Shown piece after piece: positions 19,001 through 28,295 of a stretch of 64,000 bases of DNA. Below the pieces are notes generated by a model. The model had not been told where the DNA came from. It saw nothing but the letters and a program-made list of their open reading frames with translations, and ran no database searches. Position numbers and translations under genes: made by a program. Each line of letters begins with the position of its first letter. Position 1 is the first letter of the stretch. The DNA is from Prolixibacteraceae bacterium (lineage in GTDB: Bacteria; Bacteroidota; Bacteroidia; Bacteroidales; Prolixibacteraceae), in NCBI GenBank assembly GCA_023229575.1, contig JALNYZ010000010.1, positions 62,001-126,000 on the forward strand. The letters are read 5' to 3'.

Positions 19001-19458
19001 GGGGCCTTAGGCTTGGAATGAATTACAAAGGGTTTGATTTCTCCATCTTGTTTAGTGGTGCAGCGAAAACCAGCAGATTATTACAGGCCCTATATTCCAA
19101 TGCTTTTTGGGGCAACGCGAATTTCTCATTGACCAAATGGATTTCGGATGGCAGATGGACCCCGGAAACGGCTGCAACCGCGACATTTCCCAGGTTAACG
19201 TCAAATACATATAACAGCCAGAACTCTGATTTTTGGCTAAGGGATGCCTCTTACGCGCGATTGAAGAATGCTGAAATAGGATATAGTATTTCAAACATTA
19301 ACCGTCTTGGAATTTCCAAATTGCGGGTATTTGCCAGCGGGTCTAATCTACTGACTTTTAGTAAGTTTAAAGAAATATCCGATCCTGAAGCAATCTCACA
19401 GGTACAGTATCCATTAATGATAATATATAATTTGGGCTTAACCCTCACATTCAAATAA
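16024..19458 (+). CDS. STN-domain SusC-type TonB-dependent transducer/transporter
   Basis: 1144 residues. After a signal peptide (LLTFLLFAGSMTLSAS) comes an STN domain at about residues 45-120 (IDLHLQNSSLADIFSSIEKS, FIFFYNDEIV), which talks to FecR in the periplasm. A carboxypeptidase-regulatory-like domain follows at about 140-210 (SGSVKDSKGLSLPGVTVLVK), then the TonB box/plug region (VVVVGYGVQKK; MYVRGVGSL; SAPLIMVDGVERS; AVYGVRGANGVILVTTKRG) and a long barrel closing with LGLTLTFK. The STN domain marks it as the sensor of the ECF/FecR set upstream. An internal ATG at 16090 is an alternative start nearer the signal peptide. Confidence 0.96.
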   Translation: MKKKPDDCSFHFGKKPKINWLAMKLLTFLLFAGSMTLSASIYSQKTKIDLHLQNSSLADIFSSIEKSSEFIFFYNDEIVNDKIIKSVSVEGEKIEKILDQLFGGTNIAYKIDDRQVFLYKKDDIKSLEPLVSSSLIQQVQKKEISGSVKDSKGLSLPGVTVLVKGTTIGTITDADGQFRISVPADTKSLVFSFVGMKSQEITITGKTSVNVIMEEETKGVEEVVVVGYGVQKKIAVTGAISTVGSEDILKSPASNVATSLAGRVSGFAAVQNSGQPGNDDPAMYVRGVGSLSAGSSAPLIMVDGVERSFNRLDPNEIESISILKDASSTAVYGVRGANGVILVTTKRGKSGRPQISISSNFGVQQPTQLPQFADSYTYALRFNEKQTNDGVSPDKLNFSQEAIEAFRTNSDPIVYPNTDWVNYMLKPFTTNSSQNINIRGGDEKVRYFVSLGYRDEEGIWNRLYPKRGDHSAMDDGFWYKQYNLRANLDIDLTKTTLLSITSSSLVGNRNQAFRKNATNINDLFQRMYWGQPYASPGIIDGRSLETGSQIPGNKVTGIDFNGGSGFTFIRNNNLNFDVQLTQKLDFITKGMRLGIKAAYNYAQSQTKSFGYTAGRFFVYPLYRFEPNAPAETRMTPALQEYNLPDNLSYSEANSKAMNWYAEAALNYERSFGNHNITGLLMYNESKIYYPATYAEFPRAYAGLVGRAAYNYKLKYFLESDIGYNGSENFAKGRRFGFFPSVSAGWMVSEESFMKKIPFINYLKLRGSYGFVGNDQIGGLRFLFLPDTYNAGAGGYNFGDLVPQNQITAREGALGNPLVTWEKSKNQDYGIDLKFFKGNLGVTFDYFYNYRYDILITRNTVPAFIPVALPAVNLGRVSNKGYEVEVEWHQNKENFGYYIGFNLSYVKNKILFNDELPQPFPYMARTGQQVSQNFGYITDGFWSVEDVAHLADFPKYSYTPKPGDLKYKDLNSDKVINENDQRAIGNPANPLYTGGLRLGMNYKGFDFSILFSGAAKTSRLLQALYSNAFWGNANFSLTKWISDGRWTPETAATATFPRLTSNTYNSQNSDFWLRDASYARLKNAEIGYSISNINRLGISKLRVFASGSNLLTFSKFKEISDPEAISQVQYPLMIIYNLGLTLTFK

Positions 19459-19481
19459 AACTGATTAATAACTATAATATT

Positions 19482-21212
19482 ATGAAAAATACATTGATTT
19501 GTTTTATTCTAACAGGGATAATTTATTCATTCTCATCATGCGAAAAGCTTAAAATTGGAGGCGATTTCCTCACAAATCCGCCTGATGCGACCACTGTAAA
19601 TAAGGATACTGTTTTCTCAGATATCAAATACGCGGAGCGTTTTTTGTGGGATGCATACGTAACACTTCCATGGGGTATCACGGGTAACATTTTTGGGAAT
19701 AATTATCTCGAAATGATGACAGATCTGGTTTCGACCAGTTATAGTAAAACCAATGCATGCTATTCCGGAACTTACAGTTCAACATCTGAAAACTCCCCGG
19801 ATGGTGGTAAGTATTATTATTACGGATCAGGATGGAGCGGGATAAGAAAATGTCTCATTTTTATCGCCAACATCGGTCGGGTGCCTAACACGGATAAAGC
19901 CTATAAAAGGCAATTAATAGCTGAGGCGTGGGCCATAATTGCCACTCACTATTCTATTATGTACAGGCACTATGGAGGCCTGACGTGGATAAACCAGGAT
20001 TTGCCGGTTACAACGATTGGCCAGTTTCCGAGGCTTACCAGCCTTGCAACCATGGATTCTATCGTGGCATTATGCGACAGGGCGGTTCCCGATCTACCAT
20101 GGGTAATCGCTGATCAGGTAAATTGGTCGGGGCGTTTTACAAAAGCCGGTATAATGGGAATAAAAGCGCGCACGCTTTTATTCGGCGCCAGTCCGCTTTT
20201 TAACAGCGCTACTCCCTATAGAGAGGGTGAAGCTGCAACACAAAAATTGACATGGCACGGAAGTTATAACGCGAATCTATGGGTAAAAGCCAGAGATGCT
20301 GCGAAAGCATTAATCGCGAAAGTTGAATCCGAAGGGGCATATGCAATAAATACAAGTACCGGGAATTCACGACTGGATTTTCGAAATGCATATATTACCA
20401 GAGGGTACGGCGAAACCTTAATCAGTACAAGAAGAGATTACCAATATCCGGGCAGTGATTATTCTTATGTTCTTTGGTTTCAGGGTAAAAGTACCTGGAA
20501 CCAGGAGTATGTCGATATGTTCCCCATGGCCAGCGGCCAGGAAATAACTGACGCTGTATCCGGTTACGATCCAACTAATCCTTACATTAACCGGGATCCA
20601 AGATTATATGAAACTGTTCTTACAAACGGGGATACTTTCCGGGGCAGAATAGCAGAGCTTTGGATCGGAGGCCGTGAAAGGCTAAATTCGTCTGACTGGC
20701 CAACCGGAACCGGTTATGGTCCCAGAAAATTCTACCTTGATGATACAAACCTACAAGGACAGGTCGAGCAATGGCCACTGTTAAGACTGGCAGAAATATA
20801 TCTTTCTTATGCCGAAGCTGAAAATGAAGTTAATAACGGACCAGACGCGGAAGCGTACCGGTGTGTTAATAAAATCCGCAACAGGGTAGGGTTAAGCAAT
20901 TTACCGTCAGGCCTCTCCAAAGAAAATTTCCGTGCGGCAGTATTAAAAGAAAGGGCATGTGAATTTGGCCTCGAAGAGGTACGATGGTTTGATATTGTAC
21001 GCTGGAAAAGGGACGATATTTTTAAAAAACCTTTTCATGGTATGGATATCACAAAAAACTTTACTACCGGAAAACTTACCTATACATTATTCCCTTTGTG
21101 GGCCCGTTATTGGCAGTCCAATTGGGATACAAAATGGTATTTGAGCGCATTCCCGTTAAAGGAGATTCAGAAAGGTTATGGTTTGGTTCAAAATCCTGGC
21201 TGGGAAAATTAA
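19482..21212 (+). CDS. SusD/RagB-family surface glycan-binding lipoprotein (partner of STN SusC)
   Basis: 576 residues. The lipoprotein signal ends IIYSFSSCEKL (Cys20 lipidated). SusD landmarks are the TPR-rich helical core (IGRVPNTDKAYKRQLIAEAW), WPLLRLAEIYLSYAEAENEV, VNKIRNRVGL, FRAAVLKERACEFGLEEVRW with FDIVRWKRDD, and a C-terminus ending FPLKEIQKGYGLVQNPGWEN. It begins 23 bases after the STN SusC and should form the lid of that transporter on the cell surface. No unusual features. Confidence 0.95.
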   Translation: MKNTLICFILTGIIYSFSSCEKLKIGGDFLTNPPDATTVNKDTVFSDIKYAERFLWDAYVTLPWGITGNIFGNNYLEMMTDLVSTSYSKTNACYSGTYSSTSENSPDGGKYYYYGSGWSGIRKCLIFIANIGRVPNTDKAYKRQLIAEAWAIIATHYSIMYRHYGGLTWINQDLPVTTIGQFPRLTSLATMDSIVALCDRAVPDLPWVIADQVNWSGRFTKAGIMGIKARTLLFGASPLFNSATPYREGEAATQKLTWHGSYNANLWVKARDAAKALIAKVESEGAYAINTSTGNSRLDFRNAYITRGYGETLISTRRDYQYPGSDYSYVLWFQGKSTWNQEYVDMFPMASGQEITDAVSGYDPTNPYINRDPRLYETVLTNGDTFRGRIAELWIGGRERLNSSDWPTGTGYGPRKFYLDDTNLQGQVEQWPLLRLAEIYLSYAEAENEVNNGPDAEAYRCVNKIRNRVGLSNLPSGLSKENFRAAVLKERACEFGLEEVRWFDIVRWKRDDIFKKPFHGMDITKNFTTGKLTYTLFPLWARYWQSNWDTKWYLSAFPLKEIQKGYGLVQNPGWEN

Positions 21213-21250
21213 TTATTAATCGCTTAGTAATAACTCTAAAAACTTAAAAT

Positions 21251-24200
21251 ATGAATAACCATTATATAATCAAATTCATATGCTTTTGGCTTCTATGCTT
21301 ATTCACAACTTTCGATGGGATAGCCCAGAACCAAATGATCAGAGGAAAGATTACGGATGTTTATGGCAATCCTGTTCAGGATGCAATGATTTCGGTTTTA
21401 AATATACCCAATGAGGTTACCAAAAGCGATCAGGAGGGTAAATTTGTTATCAACGGACAAATAGGACAGCAAATCAAAGTTGCAATATCTGATTTATACC
21501 AAAAGACCCTTAAGATCGAACATGATACAATGACTATTTCCCTTACCGGGAATGATGGGTATATTCCGCTGGGATTCGGATTGAAACGACCTAAAGAAGA
21601 ATTGACAATGGCAGTAGGGATTGTTAAATCTGATGAGTTATCGAAGAGTACGGCAATAAACCCGGCAAATGCCCTTTATGGTAAGATAGCCGGTCTCACG
21701 GTTTTACAAAACGGGAACATTCCCGGGGCTGATGATCCTACCCTGCTAATGGGAGCTCCCGGAACAACCAGAAATAACTCCCTGCTGATTTTAGTAGATG
21801 GATTCGAACGTCCGATTTCTTTTTTGGCGTTGACTGAAATCGAGAGTGTTGTACTGTTGAAAGATGCTGCCAGTATTGCCTTGTATGGCGTGCACGGTGC
21901 GAATGGCATCTTGTTGGTTACAACCAAAATGAATAATGGACTTAGCCGTAAGCGCCAAATAAACATAGGTTATGAAAGTGGGATTACCCAGGCATTTCGA
22001 AAGCCGGATTTTTTAGATGCTTATGGTTATGCCAAGGCTTATAACGAAGCATCAACCAATGATGGCCTGCCAACACGATACCCACAAAGTGATTTGGATA
22101 ATTACAGATCAGGTACCGCTTCCCCTTACTTTTATCCAAATGTTAATTGGTATGATAAGGCCCTCCGTGATTTTGGAAGACAGGATAATATTAATATCTC
22201 TTTCAGCGGGAATAGCAAGACTTTAAAGTATTTTACCCTTTTAGATTATCAAAATGATGATGGTTTGCTGAGACCGGTTGATTTGAATAACGGTTACTCT
22301 ACCCAATTGAAATATAACAGGATAAATCTGCGTACAAATCTTGAAATAGATGTGACACCATCTACTAAATTTGAGGTCAAAGTCGGCGCGGGTTTAATAG
22401 ATAATAACCAACCGGCGCAGGGCGCTTACAATATAATGAATGCCATTTACGCTATCCCGGCTTTGTCATTCCCGGTAAAAACCATTGATGGCAGTTGGGG
22501 AGGAACGTCAAGTTATAGTAACAATCCGGTTGCCATGATAGCAGCGAGAGGGTATACGGTGTACCGTACACGGGGAGTGATGGCAGACATCAGGATAAAG
22601 CAAAAATTGGATTTTCTGTTGAAGGGATTATCTTTTGAAGCAGCATATTCCAATGACAATGTTATCCTGGTAACTGATAGTAAAACCCAAACATTTAAAT
22701 ACCAGCAAATCAGTTTGGTCAAGGATGCGAACGGGATACCAATTGATACTGCTATAACCAATTACGGCACAAAGTCAACCTTAAGCTTTGGTAGCAATGT
22801 TAGCGCTATCAGGAACGCGTCGACGCTCATGGGCAAGCTTAATTACAAAAAAGATTGGGGCAGCAACGCGTTAAACGCTGCATTGTTATTTCAGCAGGAA
22901 AAGTTGGTAATGGGGGGAAGGTACAATACTTATTACCATCAGTTAATTGCAGGAAATGTTCATTATTCCAATGATGGCAAATATTTCGCGGATCTTTCAA
23001 TGTCATACGGCGGTACCAATACATTGGGAAAAAACCACAGATATGGTTTTTTCCCCGCGTTTTCTTTAGCCTGGGATTTATCGAAAGAAGATTGGTTCAA
23101 AAGGGGCGGTGCGATTAACGATCTAAAAATAAGGGCTTCTTATGGTATGACAGGGAATGACATTGTTCCTCCAAATATGGAGGTATCAATTGCCTATAAC
23201 GGCCCAGGCTATTCGCTAAGATCTTCTGAAAACAGATGGTATTGGGCCGGTATAAGAGAAATGGCATTGTCGCCGGGTAATTTATCTTTCGAGAAATCTT
23301 ATAAATCCAATATAGGTATTGACGCGAATCTATTTAAAAAGTTAGATATTGGCCTGAATGCTTTTTATGAAACCAGGAAGGATATTCTGGTTACCTCAAT
23401 TGGCACAGTTTCAAGCGTTTTAGGGAATACCATAGCCTACCGGATGGGGGGGATTGTTAACAAACAAGGAATTGATGCCGATCTGGGGTTTCATGATATC
23501 AAAGGCAATTTCACCTATTATTTTAACGGGCAATTTTCATATTCGAAAAGCAAAATTGGTGAAATGTTTGAACAATTCCAGCCTTACGATGCTTTGAAAA
23601 GAACGGGGAAAAGTATAGGCCAGGCTTTTGGGCTGCAGGCAATTGGCTTTTTCAGGGATGCGTCCGATATTGCTGCAAGTCCGGTACAGCGGTTTGGCGT
23701 AACGGGCCCCGGAGATGTAAAATACAAAGATCAGAATGGCGATCATATGATTAATCAATATGACGAAATTCCTTTGGGATATAGCACCTCATATCCTGAA
23801 ATATATTGTTCAGGATCAGTAGGATTAGCGTATAAGGGCTTTGGATTTGATGCCCTGTTCCAGGGAGTGGGGAACTATTCTGTTTATGCCAATACCCGCA
23901 ATGTTTTCTGGCCGGTATATGGAAACGCCAATATTTCCACTTTTTCCGATAACCGGTGGACCCCCGCAACTGCTGCAACAGCTACGCTTCCCAGGATTGG
24001 CGTTAATCAAAGTCTGAATAATTACCGGCCAAACAGCATTTGGGTAATGAACGGATCGTACCTTAAATTAAGGTCACTGGAGCTTTATTATGATATTCCC
24101 AAAGAGCTTGTCACAAAGTTGAAATTAGCCAATGTGCGAATTTACCTGAGAGGGATGAACCTCTTCACACTCGACCATATCAAAGTTGTTGATCCCGAAG

Positions 24201-24262
24201 CAATTGGCATCGGTTATCCAACATTGACTTCCTATAATATGGGTATAAAACTTGGATTATAA
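21251..24262 (+). CDS. SusC/RagA-type TonB-dependent outer-membrane transporter without STN domain
   Basis: 1003 residues with a signal peptide ending DGIAQ. A carboxypeptidase-regulatory-like domain is at about 30-95 (IRGKITDVYGNPVQDAMISV). The plug follows, but the usual VVVGYG box is degenerate (RPKEELTMAVGIVKSDEL); other plug motifs are present (NSLLILVDGFERP, DAASIALYGVHGANGILLVT). The barrel ends GIKLGL. With no STN domain it should be a pure importer that does not signal through FecR. A SusD gene overlaps or follows directly. The missing consensus TonB-box stretch is mildly unusual. Confidence 0.95.
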   Translation: MNNHYIIKFICFWLLCLFTTFDGIAQNQMIRGKITDVYGNPVQDAMISVLNIPNEVTKSDQEGKFVINGQIGQQIKVAISDLYQKTLKIEHDTMTISLTGNDGYIPLGFGLKRPKEELTMAVGIVKSDELSKSTAINPANALYGKIAGLTVLQNGNIPGADDPTLLMGAPGTTRNNSLLILVDGFERPISFLALTEIESVVLLKDAASIALYGVHGANGILLVTTKMNNGLSRKRQINIGYESGITQAFRKPDFLDAYGYAKAYNEASTNDGLPTRYPQSDLDNYRSGTASPYFYPNVNWYDKALRDFGRQDNINISFSGNSKTLKYFTLLDYQNDDGLLRPVDLNNGYSTQLKYNRINLRTNLEIDVTPSTKFEVKVGAGLIDNNQPAQGAYNIMNAIYAIPALSFPVKTIDGSWGGTSSYSNNPVAMIAARGYTVYRTRGVMADIRIKQKLDFLLKGLSFEAAYSNDNVILVTDSKTQTFKYQQISLVKDANGIPIDTAITNYGTKSTLSFGSNVSAIRNASTLMGKLNYKKDWGSNALNAALLFQQEKLVMGGRYNTYYHQLIAGNVHYSNDGKYFADLSMSYGGTNTLGKNHRYGFFPAFSLAWDLSKEDWFKRGGAINDLKIRASYGMTGNDIVPPNMEVSIAYNGPGYSLRSSENRWYWAGIREMALSPGNLSFEKSYKSNIGIDANLFKKLDIGLNAFYETRKDILVTSIGTVSSVLGNTIAYRMGGIVNKQGIDADLGFHDIKGNFTYYFNGQFSYSKSKIGEMFEQFQPYDALKRTGKSIGQAFGLQAIGFFRDASDIAASPVQRFGVTGPGDVKYKDQNGDHMINQYDEIPLGYSTSYPEIYCSGSVGLAYKGFGFDALFQGVGNYSVYANTRNVFWPVYGNANISTFSDNRWTPATAATATLPRIGVNQSLNNYRPNSIWVMNGSYLKLRSLELYYDIPKELVTKLKLANVRIYLRGMNLFTLDHIKVVDPEAIGIGYPTLTSYNMGIKLGL

Positions 24263-24284
24263 AAAAATTAAACAAGATTTTATT

Positions 24285-26060
24285 ATGAGACGAACATATT
24301 TTGCAAACAAAAACAAGAATATGAAAATTCTACCGTTCAATTCTAAAATGATTTCTTCCTGCGTCAATAAAATAAATAGAAAAACCGGGGAAAAGTCTGC
24401 AAGGTTCCTTGTTCCATTGATAGTATTACTGCTGGTTTTACCCTGTAGCTGTAATTATTTGGATTATACCGAAACCAGCAATTACACTAAAGATGAGATT
24501 TTTTTAGAATTTGGCCGGGTTCACGCTGCTTTAGACAACATCTATAGTTATCTGCCTGATTATTTTCTTCCAATAGACGGATCGACGAGAGCTTGTGCTA
24601 CCGATGAGGCCGAACAGGTATTATCCACATCATCTGTCCAAAAATTCAACGATGGTTCCTGGGATGCATCAAATACTGTTGATGATGTTTGGGCAGATAT
24701 GTACACCGGGATCAGGGCCGTCAACTTTTTTCTGGTGAATATCGAGGGTCAGACTTTCCCTCTTCAAAAATATCAGACTGATTATGCCCAACAACAGGCA
24801 GGTGCGGCTTTTTGGCCTTATGAAGCAAGATTTTTGCGCGCGTTTTTCTATTTCGAGTTAGTTAAAAGATACCATAATGTTCCGCTTGTTACTAAGGTAC
24901 TTACACCGGAAGAGGCAAATACTGTTGTACCCGGTTCATTTAATGATGTTGTTAATTTCATTATTTCCGAATGTGATGCAGTGATTCCTAACCTCCCTGC
25001 ATCTTATGCAACTGCCGGTGTCGGCTACCTTAATGAAACAGGACGTGCAACCCGCGGGACAGCTCAGGCCCTTAAGGCACGAATGCTATTGTACGCCGCG
25101 AGCCCGTTGTACAATACTTCGAACGACCTGCAGAAATGGAGCGATGCTGCTAAAGCTGCGAAGGTAATAATTGATGGCGGCCTCTATTCACCACTGCCCG
25201 ACTATAGTACCATTTTGAACAACCTCACCTCAAAAGAACTAATTTTTGAAAGAAGACTTGTGAGCGCTGAAAATTATTTTGAGGCCGCAAATTTTCCTAT
25301 TGGTTACGAAGGAGGAAATACCGGTACCTGTCCTTCTCAAAATTTAGTAGATGCCTACGAAATGAAAACTACCGGGTTAGATATAAATGCGCCGGGTTCA
25401 GGTTATGATCCTGCTTATCCATATGTTGACCGCGATCCCAGATTAGCAGCAACAATCATTTATAACGGATCTGCCTGGAAAGGTTTACCTGTTCAAATCT
25501 GGTACGGTGGGAAAAATGCCCCACCTAAAGTTAATGCCACAAAAACAGGGTATTACCTCAAAAGGTATGTTGTGGAAGCTGTTAATCTTGCAGAAGGGCA
25601 GACAACAACAGCAAAACACAACGGGGTTATATTCCGATATGGCGAGGTGCTGTTAAACTATGCAGAAGCTATGAATGAAGCTTATGGCCCCGAAGCCGCA
25701 GGGCCGGCCCCCCTTACCATGACAGCGCTGACGGCTGTAAATTTAATCCGGACAAGGGCTGGAATGCCTGTCTTTTCTCCAGGAATGAGCCAGGCCGCTT
25801 TCAGAACTAAATTAAGAAATGAAAGAAGAGTGGAACTGGCTTTTGAGGATCATCGTTTCTGGGACATCAGACGTTGGAAAATTGGCAATACCACCACAGC
25901 TATTTATGGGGTCGATGTCGCAAAAGATGCTTCCAATAATATTACCTATACAAGAAAACTTGTTGAACAACGTGTCTGGAACGACAGAATGTATTTTTAT
26001 CCAATTCCACTGGGAGAAATATATATAAACAGCAAATTGACGCAAAACCCGGGTTGGTAA
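24285..26060 (+). CDS. SusD/RagB-family surface glycan-binding lipoprotein
   Basis: 591 residues from ATG 24285; ATGs at 24321 and 24348 and a TTG at 24252 (overlapping the susC stop) are alternatives. The signal is unusually long: hydrophobic FLVPLIVLLLVLPCSC comes only after about 40 residues, which favours a downstream start. The mature N-terminus CNYLDYTETSNYTKDEIF and the C-terminal FRTKLRNERRVELAFEDHRF, WDIRRWKIG and FYPIPLGEIYINSKLTQNPGW ending (end of protein) are SusD signatures. It pairs with the SusC just upstream. Downstream, 92 bases separate it from the second oxidoreductase, the same gene order as at 660-3690. Confidence 0.93.
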   Translation: MRRTYFANKNKNMKILPFNSKMISSCVNKINRKTGEKSARFLVPLIVLLLVLPCSCNYLDYTETSNYTKDEIFLEFGRVHAALDNIYSYLPDYFLPIDGSTRACATDEAEQVLSTSSVQKFNDGSWDASNTVDDVWADMYTGIRAVNFFLVNIEGQTFPLQKYQTDYAQQQAGAAFWPYEARFLRAFFYFELVKRYHNVPLVTKVLTPEEANTVVPGSFNDVVNFIISECDAVIPNLPASYATAGVGYLNETGRATRGTAQALKARMLLYAASPLYNTSNDLQKWSDAAKAAKVIIDGGLYSPLPDYSTILNNLTSKELIFERRLVSAENYFEAANFPIGYEGGNTGTCPSQNLVDAYEMKTTGLDINAPGSGYDPAYPYVDRDPRLAATIIYNGSAWKGLPVQIWYGGKNAPPKVNATKTGYYLKRYVVEAVNLAEGQTTTAKHNGVIFRYGEVLLNYAEAMNEAYGPEAAGPAPLTMTALTAVNLIRTRAGMPVFSPGMSQAAFRTKLRNERRVELAFEDHRFWDIRRWKIGNTTTAIYGVDVAKDASNNITYTRKLVEQRVWNDRMYFYPIPLGEIYINSKLTQNPGW

Positions 26061-26152
26061 TATGAGTTATAAGTTCAGATGATATAAAAGTGTAAATATT
26101 AGTCCGAAATTTATGTAAAGTAAAAGAATTTAACAATATCAAATATGCGAAA

Positions 26153-27481
26153 ATGATCACACGTAGAAAATTTGCCAAAATAAGCGCACTTGCCGGTATA
26201 GGGATGGCTACGGGCATCCCTGCCCCAATAGTCAGAAGCCAGGCAAAAGCCATTTCTGCCAACGAGAAAATAAATGTGGGGTTGATTGGTTGCAAATCAA
26301 GGGGTTGGTCTGTTCTTCAGCAGTTTATCAAAAGTCCGGAGGTTGAATGTATCGCACTGTGTGATGTGGACGAAACTGTTCTTAATAAAAGATCTGGAGA
26401 ATTATTTGGGTTAACCGGGAAAAGACCGTTCATGTTTAGCCATTACAAAAAGATGCTGGAGTTAAAAGAGATTGCTATTGTAATAATTGGCACGCCCGAC
26501 CACTGGCATTGCCTTCCATTTGTAGATGCCTGTAAGGCAGGGAAAGACATATATGTTGAAAAACCTTTGGCCAACAGTATTGCAGAGTGTAATATCATGT
26601 TGCAGGCAGCAAAAAAATACAACCGTATTGTTACAGTTGGTCAGCAACAACGCTCTGCTACGACCTGGGCAAGCATCATGGAATTGATCAAATCAGGAAC
26701 GCTGGGGGATGTTAAAAGGATCAACGGTTGGGCCAATTTTGGCTACGGTGCAGGAGCGCCAAGAGTTCCGGATAGCCCACCTCCACAGGGTGTTGATTTC
26801 GATCAATGGCTTGGGCCTGCCCCACTCCGTCCGTTTAACAGAAACCGGTTTCATGGTTCCTGGCGCATGAATTGGGATTACGGGGGAGGTTTGATGACCG
26901 ACTGGGGCGTTCATTTGCTGGATATGGCTTTATGGGCCATGGGCGACACCAGGCAATTTCCGGAAACAGTTGTTGCATCGGGAGGCATCATGCGGTTCCC
27001 CGGAAACGAAATCCAAACCCCGGATACTTTAAATGTGGTTTATAACTATGGCGATTGTATAGTGCAATGGGAAAATAACGGCGGAATTCAATCCGGTCCA
27101 TGGAACCGCAATTATGGTGTATCATTTGTTGGTTCAAAGGGCACCGTGGTAGCAAACCGCGAATCGTGGGAGTTAGTGACGGAGGGGAAAAGCGATAAAC
27201 CATTAACAGCAGATCTCCCGCCTCAGCCTATCCAACAGGATGCAAATCAAACGCACGTCCGTCATTTTCTTGATGCGGTAAAAAACAGGAAGCAGCCGGA
27301 TTGTACTATTGAAATCGGCCATGCCGCCGCTGTTACCGCACTTTTAGGAAATCTTGCTTACAGAACTGGAGAGATACTAAAGTATGACCCCCAAAAGCAG
27401 GGTTTTATGGATAGCAGCAAAGCGAATAGTATGATGACCCCGATTTATCGCGGGCCTTATATTTTTCCTTCTATTGATTAA
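26153..27481 (+). CDS. Exported Gfo/Idh/MocA-family oxidoreductase (copy 2)
   Basis: 442 residues, the same length as copy 1 at 2362. The Tat-type start TRRKFAKISALAG is present but the lipobox of copy 1 is replaced (MATGIPAP), so this copy is probably soluble and periplasmic. Rossmann motif INVGLIGCKSRGW, active-site TPDHWH, EKPLANSIAE and MTDWGVHLLDMALWAMG are conserved. DNA identity with copy 1 is patchy: bases 26861-26958 equal 3070-3167 exactly, while other stretches differ at many sites. A DUF1080 gene follows 25 bases later, again as in copy 1. Likely role is oxidation or reduction of a glycoside at a ring carbon (inferred). Confidence 0.92.
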   Translation: MITRRKFAKISALAGIGMATGIPAPIVRSQAKAISANEKINVGLIGCKSRGWSVLQQFIKSPEVECIALCDVDETVLNKRSGELFGLTGKRPFMFSHYKKMLELKEIAIVIIGTPDHWHCLPFVDACKAGKDIYVEKPLANSIAECNIMLQAAKKYNRIVTVGQQQRSATTWASIMELIKSGTLGDVKRINGWANFGYGAGAPRVPDSPPPQGVDFDQWLGPAPLRPFNRNRFHGSWRMNWDYGGGLMTDWGVHLLDMALWAMGDTRQFPETVVASGGIMRFPGNEIQTPDTLNVVYNYGDCIVQWENNGGIQSGPWNRNYGVSFVGSKGTVVANRESWELVTEGKSDKPLTADLPPQPIQQDANQTHVRHFLDAVKNRKQPDCTIEIGHAAAVTALLGNLAYRTGEILKYDPQKQGFMDSSKANSMMTPIYRGPYIFPSID

Positions 27482-27506
27482 ATAAATTACTTTAAATTTT
27501 TGGAAT

Positions 27507-28256
27507 ATGAGAATTACGAAAGAATACCTGTTACCAATGCTAACGGTAACATTATTAATCATCTCAATAAATTTATTCGCTCAAAAGCCGGATAAGGAAC
27601 AACAAAATCCTGCTACGCCTGAAAAATCGGATACAATTCCGAAAAAAGTTTTCCCTGAAGGTACAGGTACACTTCCTTCCGATGCGATTGTCCTGTTCAA
27701 TGGCGACAACCTGAATGCCTGGGAAGACATCAAAGGAGGAAAAGCGCGATGGCCGGTTGTTGGTGAGATAGCTACGGATGCGGCAGATTCGGGCTCTGTA
27801 CGGACCAAAAGGGCATTCGGGGATTGTCAGTTACATGTAGAATGGAGAACAGCTTCTGATATCATCGGAGAAGGCCAACGTCGGGGAAACAGTGGAATTA
27901 TTTTACAGGGCCGCTATGAAATACAGGTGCTTGAAAGTTTTGAAGGCAAGACATACTCAAACGGTCAGGCCGGCGCTGTTTACAAAGAACACCCGCCAAT
28001 GGTCAATGCCAGTAAAAAACCCGGGGAATGGCAAACTTACGATATCATATTTACAGGGCCACGGTTTAATGAGCAAGGCAAAGTTGTTATTCCGGCGCGT
28101 GTTACCGTGCTGCATAACGGGGTATTGATCCAAAATAACGCCGAAATACGGGGATATTCAAATCTTAATCTTAAAGCGCCACTGATGATCCAAAACCATT
28201 CAAATGAACATAAAAATCCGGTCCAATACAGAAATATCTGGATAAGGGAATTGTAA
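27507..28256 (+). CDS. DUF1080 protein, 3-keto-disaccharide hydrolase type (copy 2)
   Basis: 249 residues, paralogous to 3729. The signal peptide ends NLFAQ. The DUF1080 domain has IVLFNGDNLNAWEDIKGGKA, GDCQLHVEWR, RGNSGIILQGRYEIQVLES and the same HKNPVQYRNIWIREL ending. It differs from copy 1 by a nine-residue shortening near residue 215 and by scattered substitutions in the N-terminal linker. Adjacency to the Gfo/Idh/MocA gene supports a paired oxidise-then-cleave function. An 18-base tandem repeat starts right after its stop codon. Confidence 0.9.
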   Translation: MRITKEYLLPMLTVTLLIISINLFAQKPDKEQQNPATPEKSDTIPKKVFPEGTGTLPSDAIVLFNGDNLNAWEDIKGGKARWPVVGEIATDAADSGSVRTKRAFGDCQLHVEWRTASDIIGEGQRRGNSGIILQGRYEIQVLESFEGKTYSNGQAGAVYKEHPPMVNASKKPGEWQTYDIIFTGPRFNEQGKVVIPARVTVLHNGVLIQNNAEIRGYSNLNLKAPLMIQNHSNEHKNPVQYRNIWIREL

Positions 28257-28258
28257 AA

Positions 28259-28293
28259 CATTTAAAATTATCTTACCATTTAAAATTATCTTA
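28259..28293 (+). repeat. Tandem 18-bp duplication in the gap before the CBM6 lipoprotein
   Basis: CATTTAAAATTATCTTA occurs at 28259-28275 and again at 28277-28293, with one C between, filling almost the whole gap between the DUF1080 gene and the next ATG. It places two copies of the leader sequence immediately before the start codon at 28296. Slippage duplication is the simplest explanation. Confidence 0.85.
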
Positions 28294-28295
28294 TT

